A stretch of DNA of 64,000 nt, taken from a virus. Positions 33,590-41,459 of this stretch are shown here, piece after piece. The first letter of the stretch is position 1; each line of letters opens with the position of its first letter. The stretch spans positions 1-64,000 of the IMG/VR virus record IMGVR_UViG_3300018984_000002. One strand, 5' to 3'. The position numbers were made by a program, and so were the translations under genes. The notes under the pieces were generated by a model. It was not told the origin of the DNA and ran no database searches. It saw only the letters and a program-made list of their open reading frames with translations.

Positions 33590-35077
33590 ATGGCTAGTCT
33601 ACCCAGTAAACAAGATGTTATTGATAATCTAAATACTTTTTATGGCGTTAATAGATACACAGACTTTGACAAAATACCTTTTGAAGAATTAGCTTTAAGT
33701 ATATTAATTCATTTAAATAGTAATAGTTCTGGCGGCGGTGGAATTGTTGGGGATAGTGTTAGTGTTAGTAACTTTCCTAGTAATCAAACAATATCTGGTA
33801 ATGTAAGTGTAAATAATTTTCCAGAAACACAAGCAGTAGTTGGTGTTGTTAGTGTTAGTAATTTACCCACAACACAACCTGTTAATGGTACAGTTAATAT
33901 TGGCAACTTCCCAAGTACCCAAGCTGTTTCTGGCAATATCAGTATCACTAATTTACCAGAAAACCAGACTGTAAATGGTACTGTAAATATTGGAAATTTT
34001 CCTACTACACAACCAGTTAGTGCAAGTAGTTTACCTTTACCCACCGGAGCTGCAACAGAAACGACTTTAAGTAATTTACTTACTAAATTACCAACCAATT
34101 TGTCTGGGGGGAGATTGTCGGTAGATGGTAGTGGAGTAACGCAACCAGTAAGTGGGTCAGTAACTGTTAGCAATTTTCCAAACACACAACCCGTAAGTTT
34201 AGTTAGTTTACCTAGTTTACCAACTGGTAACAATAGTATCGGCAGTGTAACAGTTAGTAACTTTCCTAATAATCAAAGTGTTAGCGTCACAGCATTGCCC
34301 TCAATACCCTTACCAACTAATGCAGCTACTGAAACTACGTTATTAAATATTGTTAGCAAGCTACCTAGTGAACTTAGTAGCGGTGGTAGATTAATTATTG
34401 ATGGCAGTGGGGTTACTCAGCCAGTAACTGCTAGTAGTCTACCGTTACCAACAGGAGCCGCGACTGAGACTACCTCAAATAACATTAAAAATAGATTGCC
34501 ACCCAATCTAGGAAGTAACGTAGTTGCAAATAGTCTGCCTGTAACTTTAGCAACAGATGGTATATTTGCCGTAGCGTTTGGCGCTAGGAATGATGTACAA
34601 GCTACTAGTGATACTGCTGACACAGGTTATATATCGTTATTTAAACGATTTTTAACAAAACTTACTAGCTATTTCCAAGGTGTAGCAGGTAGTCCCAACA
34701 ATAACGTTATCACAGTACAAGGACATACTTCGGGTATACCCCAAAATGTAGACCAGTCACGTAATTTAGTTAGTGCAACAATAACCTTTCCGGCAGGTAC
34801 TACATCTAACACTTTTACTATTGATAACAGATTAGCAATTATTTTTTGTCCACCAATAACTGGCGCACCAACATTAACTTTACAAGTTAGCTTTGATGGA
34901 ACAAATTGGGCGAATACCAGTGTGGCGTTACTAGCAGATGCGAGTAACTGGAAACTAATTGAAGCAGACTCGTTAGCCAAAGTATCTGGAGCTTTTGGGT
35001 TGACAAATGCCTTTAGATTTATTAGTTCAGTATCAATTACGGCTGTCACTTTGCGTGTTCGGAGCATTACAAAATGA
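33590..35077 (+). CDS. Repeat-rich virion surface or fibre protein, 495 aa
   Basis: After a 45-residue N-terminal region and a Gly hinge (S-G-G-G-G), residues about 60-330 consist of many copies of a unit like V-S-V-S-N-F-P-x-x-Q-x-V-x-G, mixed with L-P-L-P-T-G-A-A-T-E-T-T-L. Such N-F-P-x-x-Q repeats are typical of phage appendage proteins and probably form a beta-rod. The final 160 residues are a globular beta domain. It lies upstream of two carbohydrate-binding-like proteins, which suggests a host-binding structure, perhaps on the capsid given the position. Confidence 0.7.
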   Translation: MASLPSKQDVIDNLNTFYGVNRYTDFDKIPFEELALSILIHLNSNSSGGGGIVGDSVSVSNFPSNQTISGNVSVNNFPETQAVVGVVSVSNLPTTQPVNGTVNIGNFPSTQAVSGNISITNLPENQTVNGTVNIGNFPTTQPVSASSLPLPTGAATETTLSNLLTKLPTNLSGGRLSVDGSGVTQPVSGSVTVSNFPNTQPVSLVSLPSLPTGNNSIGSVTVSNFPNNQSVSVTALPSIPLPTNAATETTLLNIVSKLPSELSSGGRLIIDGSGVTQPVTASSLPLPTGAATETTSNNIKNRLPPNLGSNVVANSLPVTLATDGIFAVAFGARNDVQATSDTADTGYISLFKRFLTKLTSYFQGVAGSPNNNVITVQGHTSGIPQNVDQSRNLVSATITFPAGTTSNTFTIDNRLAIIFCPPITGAPTLTLQVSFDGTNWANTSVALLADASNWKLIEADSLAKVSGAFGLTNAFRFISSVSITAVTLRVRSITK

Positions 35078-35544
35078 GTTTAGGGCTTATTGTTTGTGGA
35101 ACCCCTTTATTTTCTGTTACATATACCTACACTCTTTTAAATAGAAATGGCTGGACTGCAACAGCTTCTAATGAAAGCTCAGACTCATTTATTAAAGCTC
35201 AAGCATCAATAGACTCAGATACTGGCAGTCGCTATTTATCTCAGACAAATCAATATGTAGGAATGTGGGTTGAATTTAATTTCAATGCTTTGATTTCTAT
35301 TGCACAAATAGAAATTCAATGGAGCGGAAATCATTGGGCTAGAGGTTTTAGGTTATTACCCTCCGTAGATGGGGTAAATTATAATACTCAAATTTTTTCT
35401 GGATCAGGTATAAATCCTAGTGTTATACCTACTCAAAAAATTCAGTTTTCTCCTATCGAAGTTAGAAAAATTAAACTAGAAATTACGCAATCTTTTGGGG
35501 ATTGGTTAAGCTTCTTTGAATTCCAAGCTTATAAGGCTGTGTAG
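35074..35544 (+). CDS. Discoidin (F5/8 type C)-like protein, 156 aa
   Basis: ATGA overlap with the repeat protein. Residues about 20-150 follow the F5/8C order: W-T-A-T-A-S-N-E-S, A-S-I-D-S-D-T-G-S-R-Y, W-V-E-F-N-F, I-A-Q-I-E-I-Q-W, V-D-G-V-N-Y-N, V-R-K-I-K-L-E-I-T and the final F-F-E-F-Q-A-Y. These domains bind sugars on cell surfaces. It probably decorates the appendage encoded upstream and helps the virion attach to the host or its sheath. Confidence 0.75.
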   Translation: MSLGLIVCGTPLFSVTYTYTLLNRNGWTATASNESSDSFIKAQASIDSDTGSRYLSQTNQYVGMWVEFNFNALISIAQIEIQWSGNHWARGFRLLPSVDGVNYNTQIFSGSGINPSVIPTQKIQFSPIEVRKIKLEITQSFGDWLSFFEFQAYKAV

Positions 35545-35578
35545 TGGTATGCCAAACACTAAAGAAGAATAATAAAAA

Positions 35579-36058
35579 ATGAGTATAGGAATAAGTGTTT
35601 TTGGTATTCCAATTTTTAACCCTATAAATCTTATTTCTACAAACGCAGGCTTTGAACAAGATTTTACGGGTTGGTCACGTTTTTCTGGGGATTATAGTTC
35701 AAATAACCTAGATATTGTAAATAGTCCTGTTCATTCAGGACTTAAAGCATTTAAATTTGGGGGAATATCCCCAAATACATACACTTTTAGAACTATAAAT
35801 AACGTAGCTACAGGCAGTTATACCTTGGGTTGTTGGTATTTAAATAGCAGTCCTTCTGGTAATATTTATATGTATAGAAAAAATAGAACAAATGGGGCAG
35901 ATAGCTTAGTACTACTTAATACATTAAGTACAACATACTTGCAAATAGCTTTTACGTTTTCAACAGATGCTGGAACTTTAGAAATCGGCTTTGGAATAGA
36001 TAACGCCACAAATACTAATCCCGTATACATAGATGATGTTTTTTTGTATAAAAACTAA
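35579..36058 (+). CDS. Carbohydrate-binding-module-like protein, 159 aa
   Basis: Its first 18 residues resemble the start of the preceding gene (S-I-G-I-S-V-F-G-I-P-I-F versus S-L-G-L-I-V-C-G-T-P-L-F), so both probably share an attachment tag. The rest has the jelly-roll pattern of CBM4/9-type modules: N-A-G-F-E-Q-D-F-T-G-W, H-S-G-L-K-A-F-K-F, Y-T-L-G-C-W-Y, and the end Y-I-D-D-V-F-L-Y. Probably an exchangeable receptor-binding tip. Confidence 0.7.
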   Translation: MSIGISVFGIPIFNPINLISTNAGFEQDFTGWSRFSGDYSSNNLDIVNSPVHSGLKAFKFGGISPNTYTFRTINNVATGSYTLGCWYLNSSPSGNIYMYRKNRTNGADSLVLLNTLSTTYLQIAFTFSTDAGTLEIGFGIDNATNTNPVYIDDVFLYKN

Positions 36059-36149
36059 TGTTTTTAAATTTTAATATACTTAGTGAAAAAACAATTTCAG
36101 ACCTTAATTTATTTATGTGTATAATGTAAATGCAACCAAGATGATATTT

Positions 36150-36509
36150 ATGAACAAACAACTAGATACAACTAAACCTATTATTCTTACTCGTTCTTTT
36201 CATAATTCTAGAGGTAATTATTACCCCGCTAAACAAACACCTTACTATCCAGGTGAAATTACTACAGATGCTTGGGAATTTCAACACAGTATTCAATACA
36301 CAGAACAAGTAAAAGTAGAGTCCGAAAATAAGGCTTTAGTACCGGAGCCTGATGTTATTATTACTAATAAACCACAAGTTGAAGTTTTTGTAGAGCCAGA
36401 GCCAAAACCAACTATTGATTTAGAAATAACAGAACCAAGTGAAGTTCGGGAATTAACACCGTCTGGTAATAAAACAATTAAAGCCAAAGTAATTAAGCAC
36501 TCTAACTAA
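36150..36509 (+). CDS. Hypothetical virion-region protein, 119 aa
   Basis: Start at ATG 36150 (an upstream in-frame ATG at 36117 adds 11 residues). The N-terminal half is Tyr/Pro-rich (G-N-Y-Y-P-A-K-Q-T-P-Y-Y-P-G-E-I); the rest is a Pro/Glu-rich linker (V-E-P-E-P-K-P-T-I). A dispersed-repeat copy encodes E-S-E-N-K within it. A terminator follows. Function unknown; the composition suits a flexible structural linker. Confidence 0.6.
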   Translation: MNKQLDTTKPIILTRSFHNSRGNYYPAKQTPYYPGEITTDAWEFQHSIQYTEQVKVESENKALVPEPDVIITNKPQVEVFVEPEPKPTIDLEITEPSEVRELTPSGNKTIKAKVIKHSN

Positions 36510-36528
36510 AAACAGATAAACATTAATT

Positions 36529-36553
36529 AAGGGGCTAAATTGGCTCCTTTTTA
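36529..36553 (+). terminator. Rho-independent terminator
   Basis: AGGGGC (36530-36535) pairs with GCTCCT (36543-36548) with one G-U pair, followed by TTTTT. Confidence 0.75.
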
Positions 36554-36555
36554 TT

Positions 36556-36939
36556 ATGGATATAAAAGATAGTTACACACCTAAAATAGTGCAACGCTAC
36601 AAACACCTTTTATTTTCGGACTCTACATTACTCAATAATGCAGAAGCACAAATATTTCGTAGTGGAGGTTGCAGTACGCGACTTAAACTACTATCCACAA
36701 ATGGAGTATTAAAACATTGTACTAGTGCAGATTTACATGGAGTTGTTACTAGTGATTATATATGTGAGTTTATTAACAGTAATTTAGATAGTCAAACACT
36801 AAAAGACTATATTACTACTATTAGTAAGCAAGAAAAAACAAATACAGAAATAGATAATATTTTAAATCTAAATACAGTACCTCGTAGTGTTTGGATAATA
36901 GTTAGTTTTTATAAGCAATACATAAATGCAAATTACTAG
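36556..36939 (+). CDS. Hypothetical protein, 127 aa
   Basis: Starts 3 bases after the terminator T-run and overlaps the HNH-like gene by 14 bases. Mostly helical, with Asn/Thr/Ile-rich composition. The dispersed repeat is read as L-L-F-S-D-S near residue 20. No family is recognised. It may be part of a small inserted unit together with the HNH gene. Confidence 0.5.
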   Translation: MDIKDSYTPKIVQRYKHLLFSDSTLLNNAEAQIFRSGGCSTRLKLLSTNGVLKHCTSADLHGVVTSDYICEFINSNLDSQTLKDYITTISKQEKTNTEIDNILNLNTVPRSVWIIVSFYKQYINANY

Positions 36940-37255
36940 TCGTAAGTTATTCGAGAAATGGAAACGCAATAAAAGTGAATATTTAAGTGTAATTACAGTA
37001 CTACTGCGAGAAAGTAAATACCTTTGTCCTAAGTGTTTAACTAATTTAGATATTTCCACAGCACACTGTTCACATATAGTTAGCTGTAAAACACTAGATA
37101 AATACAAAGCGTTTTGTTTAGCTACTAATATAAATAATCTAACTGTATGTTGTAAGACTTGTAATTTGAAACAAGGTAGTAAAACAGAAACAGATTTAAT
37201 TAGTGAAAAACTCTTAGTACAACTAAAAGAATATAATTTTAGTATCAGTAACTAA
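36926..37255 (+). CDS. HNH-like nuclease, 109 aa
   Basis: Contains the paired cysteines and histidines of a zinc-binding HNH fold: C-P-K-C-L-T-N-L, then T-A-H-C-S-H-I-V-S, then N-N-L-T-V-C-C-K-T-C-N-L-K-Q-G-S. The order C-x-x-C ... H-x-x-H ... N-L ... C-x-x-C-N-x-x-K matches HNH homing-type nucleases. It is small and free-standing between cargo and tail-fibre genes, so it is probably a homing or packaging-related nuclease; the former seems likelier given the other endonucleases here. Confidence 0.7.
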   Translation: MQITSRKLFEKWKRNKSEYLSVITVLLRESKYLCPKCLTNLDISTAHCSHIVSCKTLDKYKAFCLATNINNLTVCCKTCNLKQGSKTETDLISEKLLVQLKEYNFSISN

Positions 37256-37262
37256 ATATAAT

Positions 37263-37691
37263 ATGCAAACACTATTTATTTCGGACATTCAAACTGCTAG
37301 TTTTGCTAGAAGAAAAGGTAGTAAAGACAAAACTAAACGAAAAGATAGATCAACTATAGGTAGATTAGTGGGAGCGGGTGTTGGTGCTGCTGGAGGAGGA
37401 GCTTTAGCCACAGCAGGTGTTGGTATAGCCGGAATGTATTTAGCTAAAAAAGCTGGTGTAGGTGCTGCGGCTGGTGCTTTAGGAGATTTAAAAGCAGCAA
37501 GTAGATTAGCCATGCTGAAAAAACACCGTAAAGCTATTGTGTTAGGTGGAGCTGCTTTGGGTGCTACAGCTGGTGCTACTGCTAATACAGAACAGTTACA
37601 AGAGGGAAGACGTATTGTTAGTACAGGAAATAGAACTTCACAGGAGCTTCGTGGTTTTCTGTCGCTTGGAAAACGATATGGGGTACTGTAG
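37263..37691 (+). CDS. Cargo-family protein, 142 aa
   Basis: Leader MQTLFISDIQTASF14, followed by A-R-R-K-G-S-K-D-K-T-K-R-K. Two strongly glycine/alanine-rich segments follow (residues 35-62 and 96-115). The end is hydrophilic. The leader FISD codons form a copy of the dispersed repeat (37272-37287). An overlapping plus frame at 37546-37776 was rejected as a shadow. Confidence 0.7.
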   Translation: MQTLFISDIQTASFARRKGSKDKTKRKDRSTIGRLVGAGVGAAGGGALATAGVGIAGMYLAKKAGVGAAAGALGDLKAASRLAMLKKHRKAIVLGGAALGATAGATANTEQLQEGRRIVSTGNRTSQELRGFLSLGKRYGVL

Positions 37692-37708
37692 TTCCACAGT
37701 AAGGTTTA

Positions 37709-37736
37709 CGTGTTATAATCAAATTAACACGTTTTT
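37709..37736 (+). promoter_or_regulatory. Overlapping terminator and -10 box
   Basis: CGTGTTA (37709-37715) pairs with TAACACG (37725-37731), followed by TTTTT, forming a terminator. TATAAT at 37714-37719 overlaps the stem and may be the -10 of the GIY-YIG gene at 37749. Confidence 0.6.
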
Positions 37737-37748
37737 CGCGAATATCTT

Positions 37749-38747
37749 ATGCAAGGAACATATATTTACTGCTTAAAAGATCCTGTAGATTTTTCTATTA
37801 AATATATAGGCAAAAGCAATAATCCCAAAGATAGATACGTTAATCATATATCTGAAGCTCGTACAAACAAAGGAATTAATTCCGAGAAAGATAAATGGAT
37901 ACAAAACTTGCTCGGTAAAAATTTAGCACCAACACTAGAAGTAGTTGAAGAAGTTACTTTTGATAACTGGGAAGAGAAAGAAAGATATTGGATAAAAAAA
38001 TATAAAGGAGAAAATCAACCTTTATTAAATAAAGCGTTAGGTGGATATGGTAGTTTTGCTTGTCTTAAAGGTAAAACATCCAAATATATTAAAGTAACTT
38101 TTGCTAAAGATAAAACAAAATATCCTTGGCTTGTCCAGTTTCACTTACCAAATAAAGATAAAGTAGTTCATGTAGGACACTTTGCTACAGAAATAGAAGC
38201 GGCAAAAATAGCTGACTCATTATATCTTTACTACTACGGAGAAACACCAAATAAAGAATTATATCCAGATGATTTTAATGAACAATGCAGTGGTATTTAT
38301 CCTATTAGTTTTAAAGATATTAAAGAACAACTAAAACAACGAGAACTAGATGACCGTCCAGAATATCTTATTTACTACGACAAATTTGCTAAACGTTGGA
38401 TAGCTCATAAGACGGTTATTGGTCGTAGTAATGGTATTCGCAGACATAACATTACTATTGAAGAGGCTATTACTTTAGCTGAATCTTGGTTTAACAGAGT
38501 CCCTAATCAACAGGAGATAGAAGTTATTAAACAACAAATATTAAACAATCAAAATAAACAATCCTCTAAATACAAAGGAGTTAGTTTCAAAAAAGATGGA
38601 CGTTATTACGTAGAAACTCGTGTTAAAGGAAAACGGTATTATGGTGGTGCTTTTTTAAACGAAATAGATGCAGCTCTTGCATATAATAAATTAGTTCTAG
38701 AGAATAATCTAAATAAAGAATTAAATGTAATAAATACAGCTAACTAA
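37749..38747 (+). CDS. Second GIY-YIG homing endonuclease, 332 aa
   Basis: The N-terminus has T-Y-I-Y-C-L-K-D (4-11) and K-Y-I-G-K-S (near 20-25), the GIY-YIG core, then R-Y-V-N-H-I. The middle (110-180) and the end (275-325) contain AP2-like DNA-binding repeats: S-K-Y-I-K-V-T, V-G-H-F-A-T-E-I-E-A-A-K, and S-K-Y-K-G-V-S-F-K-K-D-G-R-Y-Y-V to L-N-E-I-D-A-A-L-A-Y-N. It is related to the gene at 30041 but clearly diverged, so the two probably have different target sites. Confidence 0.87.
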   Translation: MQGTYIYCLKDPVDFSIKYIGKSNNPKDRYVNHISEARTNKGINSEKDKWIQNLLGKNLAPTLEVVEEVTFDNWEEKERYWIKKYKGENQPLLNKALGGYGSFACLKGKTSKYIKVTFAKDKTKYPWLVQFHLPNKDKVVHVGHFATEIEAAKIADSLYLYYYGETPNKELYPDDFNEQCSGIYPISFKDIKEQLKQRELDDRPEYLIYYDKFAKRWIAHKTVIGRSNGIRRHNITIEEAITLAESWFNRVPNQQEIEVIKQQILNNQNKQSSKYKGVSFKKDGRYYVETRVKGKRYYGGAFLNEIDAALAYNKLVLENNLNKELNVINTAN

Positions 38748-38767
38748 AAAAAAACAATCATAAAGCG

Positions 38768-38804
38768 TTAAAAGACTTAGTTGAAATATAACTGAGTCTT
38801 TTAA
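38768..38804 (+). terminator. Rho-independent terminator
   Basis: TTAAAAGACTTAGTT (38768-38782) pairs with AACTGAGTCTTTTAA (38790-38804), one G-U pair. Ends the second GIY-YIG gene. Confidence 0.85.
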
Positions 38805-38814
38805 TATTCCACAA

Positions 38815-38831
38815 GAGTCCGAAATAATAAG
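38815..38831 (+). repeat. Dispersed AGTCCGAAA element, intergenic copy
   Basis: GAGTCCGAAATAATAAG between the terminator and the connector gene. Confidence 0.87.
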
Positions 38832-38864
38832 CATTACAATAGTATTAAACTGTTCTACTAAAAC

Positions 38865-39533
38865 ATGAAATACACAACAATAGAACAATTAGCTGAAAAA
38901 GTAAGAGGACGATTATCTCTTATTGCGGGGCTTAATTCCAATACACCTTATCCAATAAATAATCCTACTACTCCGGTATCGGCGTTATTACTACAAGATA
39001 TTGCTAATGAGAAAGAGGCGTTTGTAGATATTGTTTTAAGTAATCTTTATGTTTTACCATTACGTAATACTCACATTATTATTACTGAAATAGTAGAAGC
39101 ATTAATAGTAAGTGATTTAGTTAGTTTTAGTTATTGGGATAACACATCTACTATGCCAACTGATGTGACTCAAGGATTAAAGAATCACGCTTATATGTTG
39201 TTAGGTATGCTTACTGCGGGGCTTAATTTTCAAATACCTGGAGTAATGACTCAACCAGTTAGTCCTGGCATGATGCCACCTAAACGTATTGAATTGATGG
39301 GTGAAATACCAGTTAGTGTGGCTCAAACTAAAGTGTTGGTAAATAATGAAACAATAGTTAGACAAAGTGTTCGTAGCAAAGAAGTCACTGATTTTACTAT
39401 TGATCCTAGATTTAATCGTGGTGTTGCTTTAGGAGCTAATGCCGATTATTATCATAACTACGATTCACAACTTACTGACCCTAATCTAAGAGTAATTGGC
39501 GGCGAAGAAAACAGTTTAGATAAAAATGATTAA
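38865..39533 (+). CDS. Head-tail connector, Mu gp36 (DUF1320)-like, 222 aa
   Basis: The N-terminal 120 residues follow the pattern of Mu gp36/DUF1320 adaptor proteins: T-T-I-E-Q-L-A-E-K-V-R-G, an acidic helix (D-I-A-N-E-K-E-A-F-V-D-I-V-L), N-L-Y-V-L-P-L, and a long helix with I-T-E-I-V-E-A-L-I. Such proteins sit on the portal or connector and join the tail. The C-terminal 100 residues are an extra, flexible region ending near the next gene. Context (capsid before, tail terminator and tube after) agrees. Confidence 0.65.
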   Translation: MKYTTIEQLAEKVRGRLSLIAGLNSNTPYPINNPTTPVSALLLQDIANEKEAFVDIVLSNLYVLPLRNTHIIITEIVEALIVSDLVSFSYWDNTSTMPTDVTQGLKNHAYMLLGMLTAGLNFQIPGVMTQPVSPGMMPPKRIELMGEIPVSVAQTKVLVNNETIVRQSVRSKEVTDFTIDPRFNRGVALGANADYYHNYDSQLTDPNLRVIGGEENSLDKND

Positions 39534-39537
39534 ATAA

Positions 39538-40242
39538 ATGCATTATTTTATTTCGGACTTTGATACTAAGTTTGCTAGAAAGCAAGGATCTAAAGATAAA
39601 ATTAAACGTAAATCCAAGTTAGGAATAGGAATAGCAGCATTAGGTACAACCGCAATATTAGGAGGAGGAGCTTATTTAGCTTTAAGAAATAAAAAGAAAC
39701 CAACTTTACCTACTTCATCAATTGGTGTTCCTGTATCTAAACCTAAACCAATTAGATTAAGTGTTAAACAATATCCTAGAGTAACTACTAAAAAATTAAA
39801 TAATAAAACAACATCTGAAATAGATAATTTAGTACAAGGAGGTTACAAACAAGTAAAAGCTGGTAGATTATTTAACAGTGTTCAAAGGGGAATTCAAAGA
39901 AGTAAAGGTAGCAAAATAAGGCGACAGAAATCTAAGAAAATAAATTTTAGTTCAAGTCTTACTAACTTGGTATTATTTGCCAGGAAACTAGGAAGTAAAG
40001 ACAAACGCAAACGAAAAACTTATGCTGGTTTAAATCCTATTAGTATCGGAGGTGCAACTAGTTTATTAGGTTTAACAGGAGGAATGCTGGTAGGTAATGA
40101 TTTAGATAATATGGGAACTAAAATTAAAAATCCTATTGCTAAAAGTATGATAATTGGAGCTGGTCTTGCAGGAACGGCTGGTTATTTAAGTGCTAAGAAC
40201 TTTAACAAGAAACTAGGTTTAACACCAAGAAGGGGATTATAA
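39538..40242 (+). CDS. Cargo-family protein with two leader modules, 234 aa
   Basis: Leader MHYFISDFDTKF12, then A-R-K-Q-G-S-K-D-K-I-K-R-K, a hydrophobic segment (about 28-48) and a Lys-rich region. A second junction, L-V-L-F near residue 146 followed by A-R-K-L-G-S-K-D-K-R-K-R-K, precedes a second hydrophobic part (165-180 and 200-218). As in the 305-aa protein, two complete units are joined in one gene. The first leader is encoded over a dispersed-repeat copy. Confidence 0.7.
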   Translation: MHYFISDFDTKFARKQGSKDKIKRKSKLGIGIAALGTTAILGGGAYLALRNKKKPTLPTSSIGVPVSKPKPIRLSVKQYPRVTTKKLNNKTTSEIDNLVQGGYKQVKAGRLFNSVQRGIQRSKGSKIRRQKSKKINFSSSLTNLVLFARKLGSKDKRKRKTYAGLNPISIGGATSLLGLTGGMLVGNDLDNMGTKIKNPIAKSMIIGAGLAGTAGYLSAKNFNKKLGLTPRRGL

Positions 40243-40246
40243 ACAA

Positions 40247-40303
40247 ATGTACTATTTTATTTCGGACTACCGTGCAGTGGACTTTCAAGCTAATCTAATT
40301 TAA
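40247..40303 (+). CDS. Leader-only mini-gene, 18 aa
   Basis: ATG at 40247 to TAA at 40303 reads MYYFISDYRAVDFQANLI, i.e. a cargo leader (Y-F-I-S-D) with F-Q-A near its end but no basic block. It starts 4 bases after the previous gene and ends directly against the ATG of the next (TAAATG). It may be a decayed cargo gene, a competitor for the protease, or a coupling peptide. Confidence 0.5.
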   Translation: MYYFISDYRAVDFQANLI

Positions 40304-40810
40304 ATGGATAACAACAACCGTTTACCTAATGAACCAAATATCTTTTTTGACGAACCTTGTCAGAAAATAGCAGTGTTTTTAAAAGAACGACTAAATGAGG
40401 CAGTAGTTCGTTCCAATACTAAACCTGCTATTTACGATTGTGCAAACAACGAAATTCCTATTACTGATAATTTTCAAATTGTTAATGGTATTCGTAGTTG
40501 GAAAGATCGTAGTGTACCTAACATGGAATACCCATTACTAAAAGTTTATCGTATTAGAGATAATTTTCAAAGTAATAAAACAATGCGAGAAACAAGTGGA
40601 GTTATTAGTTATTCACTAATAATGCCTAATCAACTTGCATTAACACCTATTTTGCAATGGGTAAGTTACGAGATTAATTACTACTTAATAGACAGTTATC
40701 AACGTATTGGTATTTTTATTAGTGAGACTGGACGTAGCGCTGAATATATTACAGAAGCGGGTAGTCCTAGTTTTGAACACCTTAATTTTTATATTACTTT
40801 TAATAATTAA
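40304..40810 (+). CDS. Probable tail terminator/completion protein, 168 aa
   Basis: Size and position match the Mu gp37/lambda gpU-type tail terminators that follow the gp36-like adaptor. The sequence has two N-terminal helices, then P-L-L-K-V-Y-R-I-R-D-N-F and a beta region ending N-F-Y-I-T-F-N. Those proteins share little sequence, so the assignment rests on gene order. Confidence 0.5.
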   Translation: MDNNNRLPNEPNIFFDEPCQKIAVFLKERLNEAVVRSNTKPAIYDCANNEIPITDNFQIVNGIRSWKDRSVPNMEYPLLKVYRIRDNFQSNKTMRETSGVISYSLIMPNQLALTPILQWVSYEINYYLIDSYQRIGIFISETGRSAEYITEAGSPSFEHLNFYITFNN

Positions 40811-40849
40811 TAAATAGTATAATTAATTTAAATTCGGAAAATAACTACA

Positions 40850-41437
40850 ATGCCAATTTCTGCTAATATTAGCCGACCTAAATTAGCAACTACTACAACT
40901 GTACCGATTACTTTAGACATTAAAGAAGCAACTCTTAGTGGAAATAAAGTAAATTTACCAGTTGTATTAACTGATTTAGGTGTCGATCCATTTACTATTA
41001 CTGGCTGTACTATCACTAGCGGTACTGCAACTGTAAGTAAAGCAGTTGATGCATTTAAAAGTGTGCGACCTGGAGATAGTGTAACTGGAACTGGTATCCC
41101 CGCGAATACCAAAGTTTTGAGTGTAACTGTCAATGGTTCTAGTATAGTTTTAACGGCAAATGCTAGTGAAACTGGAACGCCCGATCTTACATTTACACAA
41201 CCACCCGTAGATGCCACACTGTACATCTTGAGTATCGATCATATTGTTAATGGAAGTCAACTTAGGATTGTCCCTAGGTTATATCAATTTGATGGTACTC
41301 AAGTTAAAGATACTGGTAGTGGATCAGATGATGCAAGTATTACCAGTCCAAATGCTAATTTGGTAGACCTTAATGCATCAACTTTGAATTTAGATGATTA
41401 CTTGTCTAAAGCCCGTAAACCTCGTAGCAATAGTTAA
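40850..41437 (+). CDS. Probable tail-associated beta-rich protein, 195 aa
   Basis: Thr/Val/Ser-rich, with a region G-D-S-V-T-G-T-G-I-P-A-N-T-K-V-L-S-V near the middle that recurs in phage tail and surface proteins with Ig-like or beta-sandwich folds. It lies between the terminator-like gene and the tail tube. It may be a tail-tube partner or decoration; no precise function can be given. Confidence 0.55.
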   Translation: MPISANISRPKLATTTTVPITLDIKEATLSGNKVNLPVVLTDLGVDPFTITGCTITSGTATVSKAVDAFKSVRPGDSVTGTGIPANTKVLSVTVNGSSIVLTANASETGTPDLTFTQPPVDATLYILSIDHIVNGSQLRIVPRLYQFDGTQVKDTGSGSDDASITSPNANLVDLNASTLNLDDYLSKARKPRSNS

Positions 41438-41459
41438 ATAAAAAGGAACTAAATCTGTT

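Noticed and set aside
33784-35067. Minus-strand open frames opposite the N-F-P repeat protein
   Set aside because: They mirror the repeat units of the plus-strand gene and have the repetitive L-P/V-T composition of an antisense shadow.
37546-37776. Plus-strand frame of 76 aa
   Set aside because: It overlaps the end of a cargo gene and the start of the GIY-YIG gene, across a terminator; no start site.
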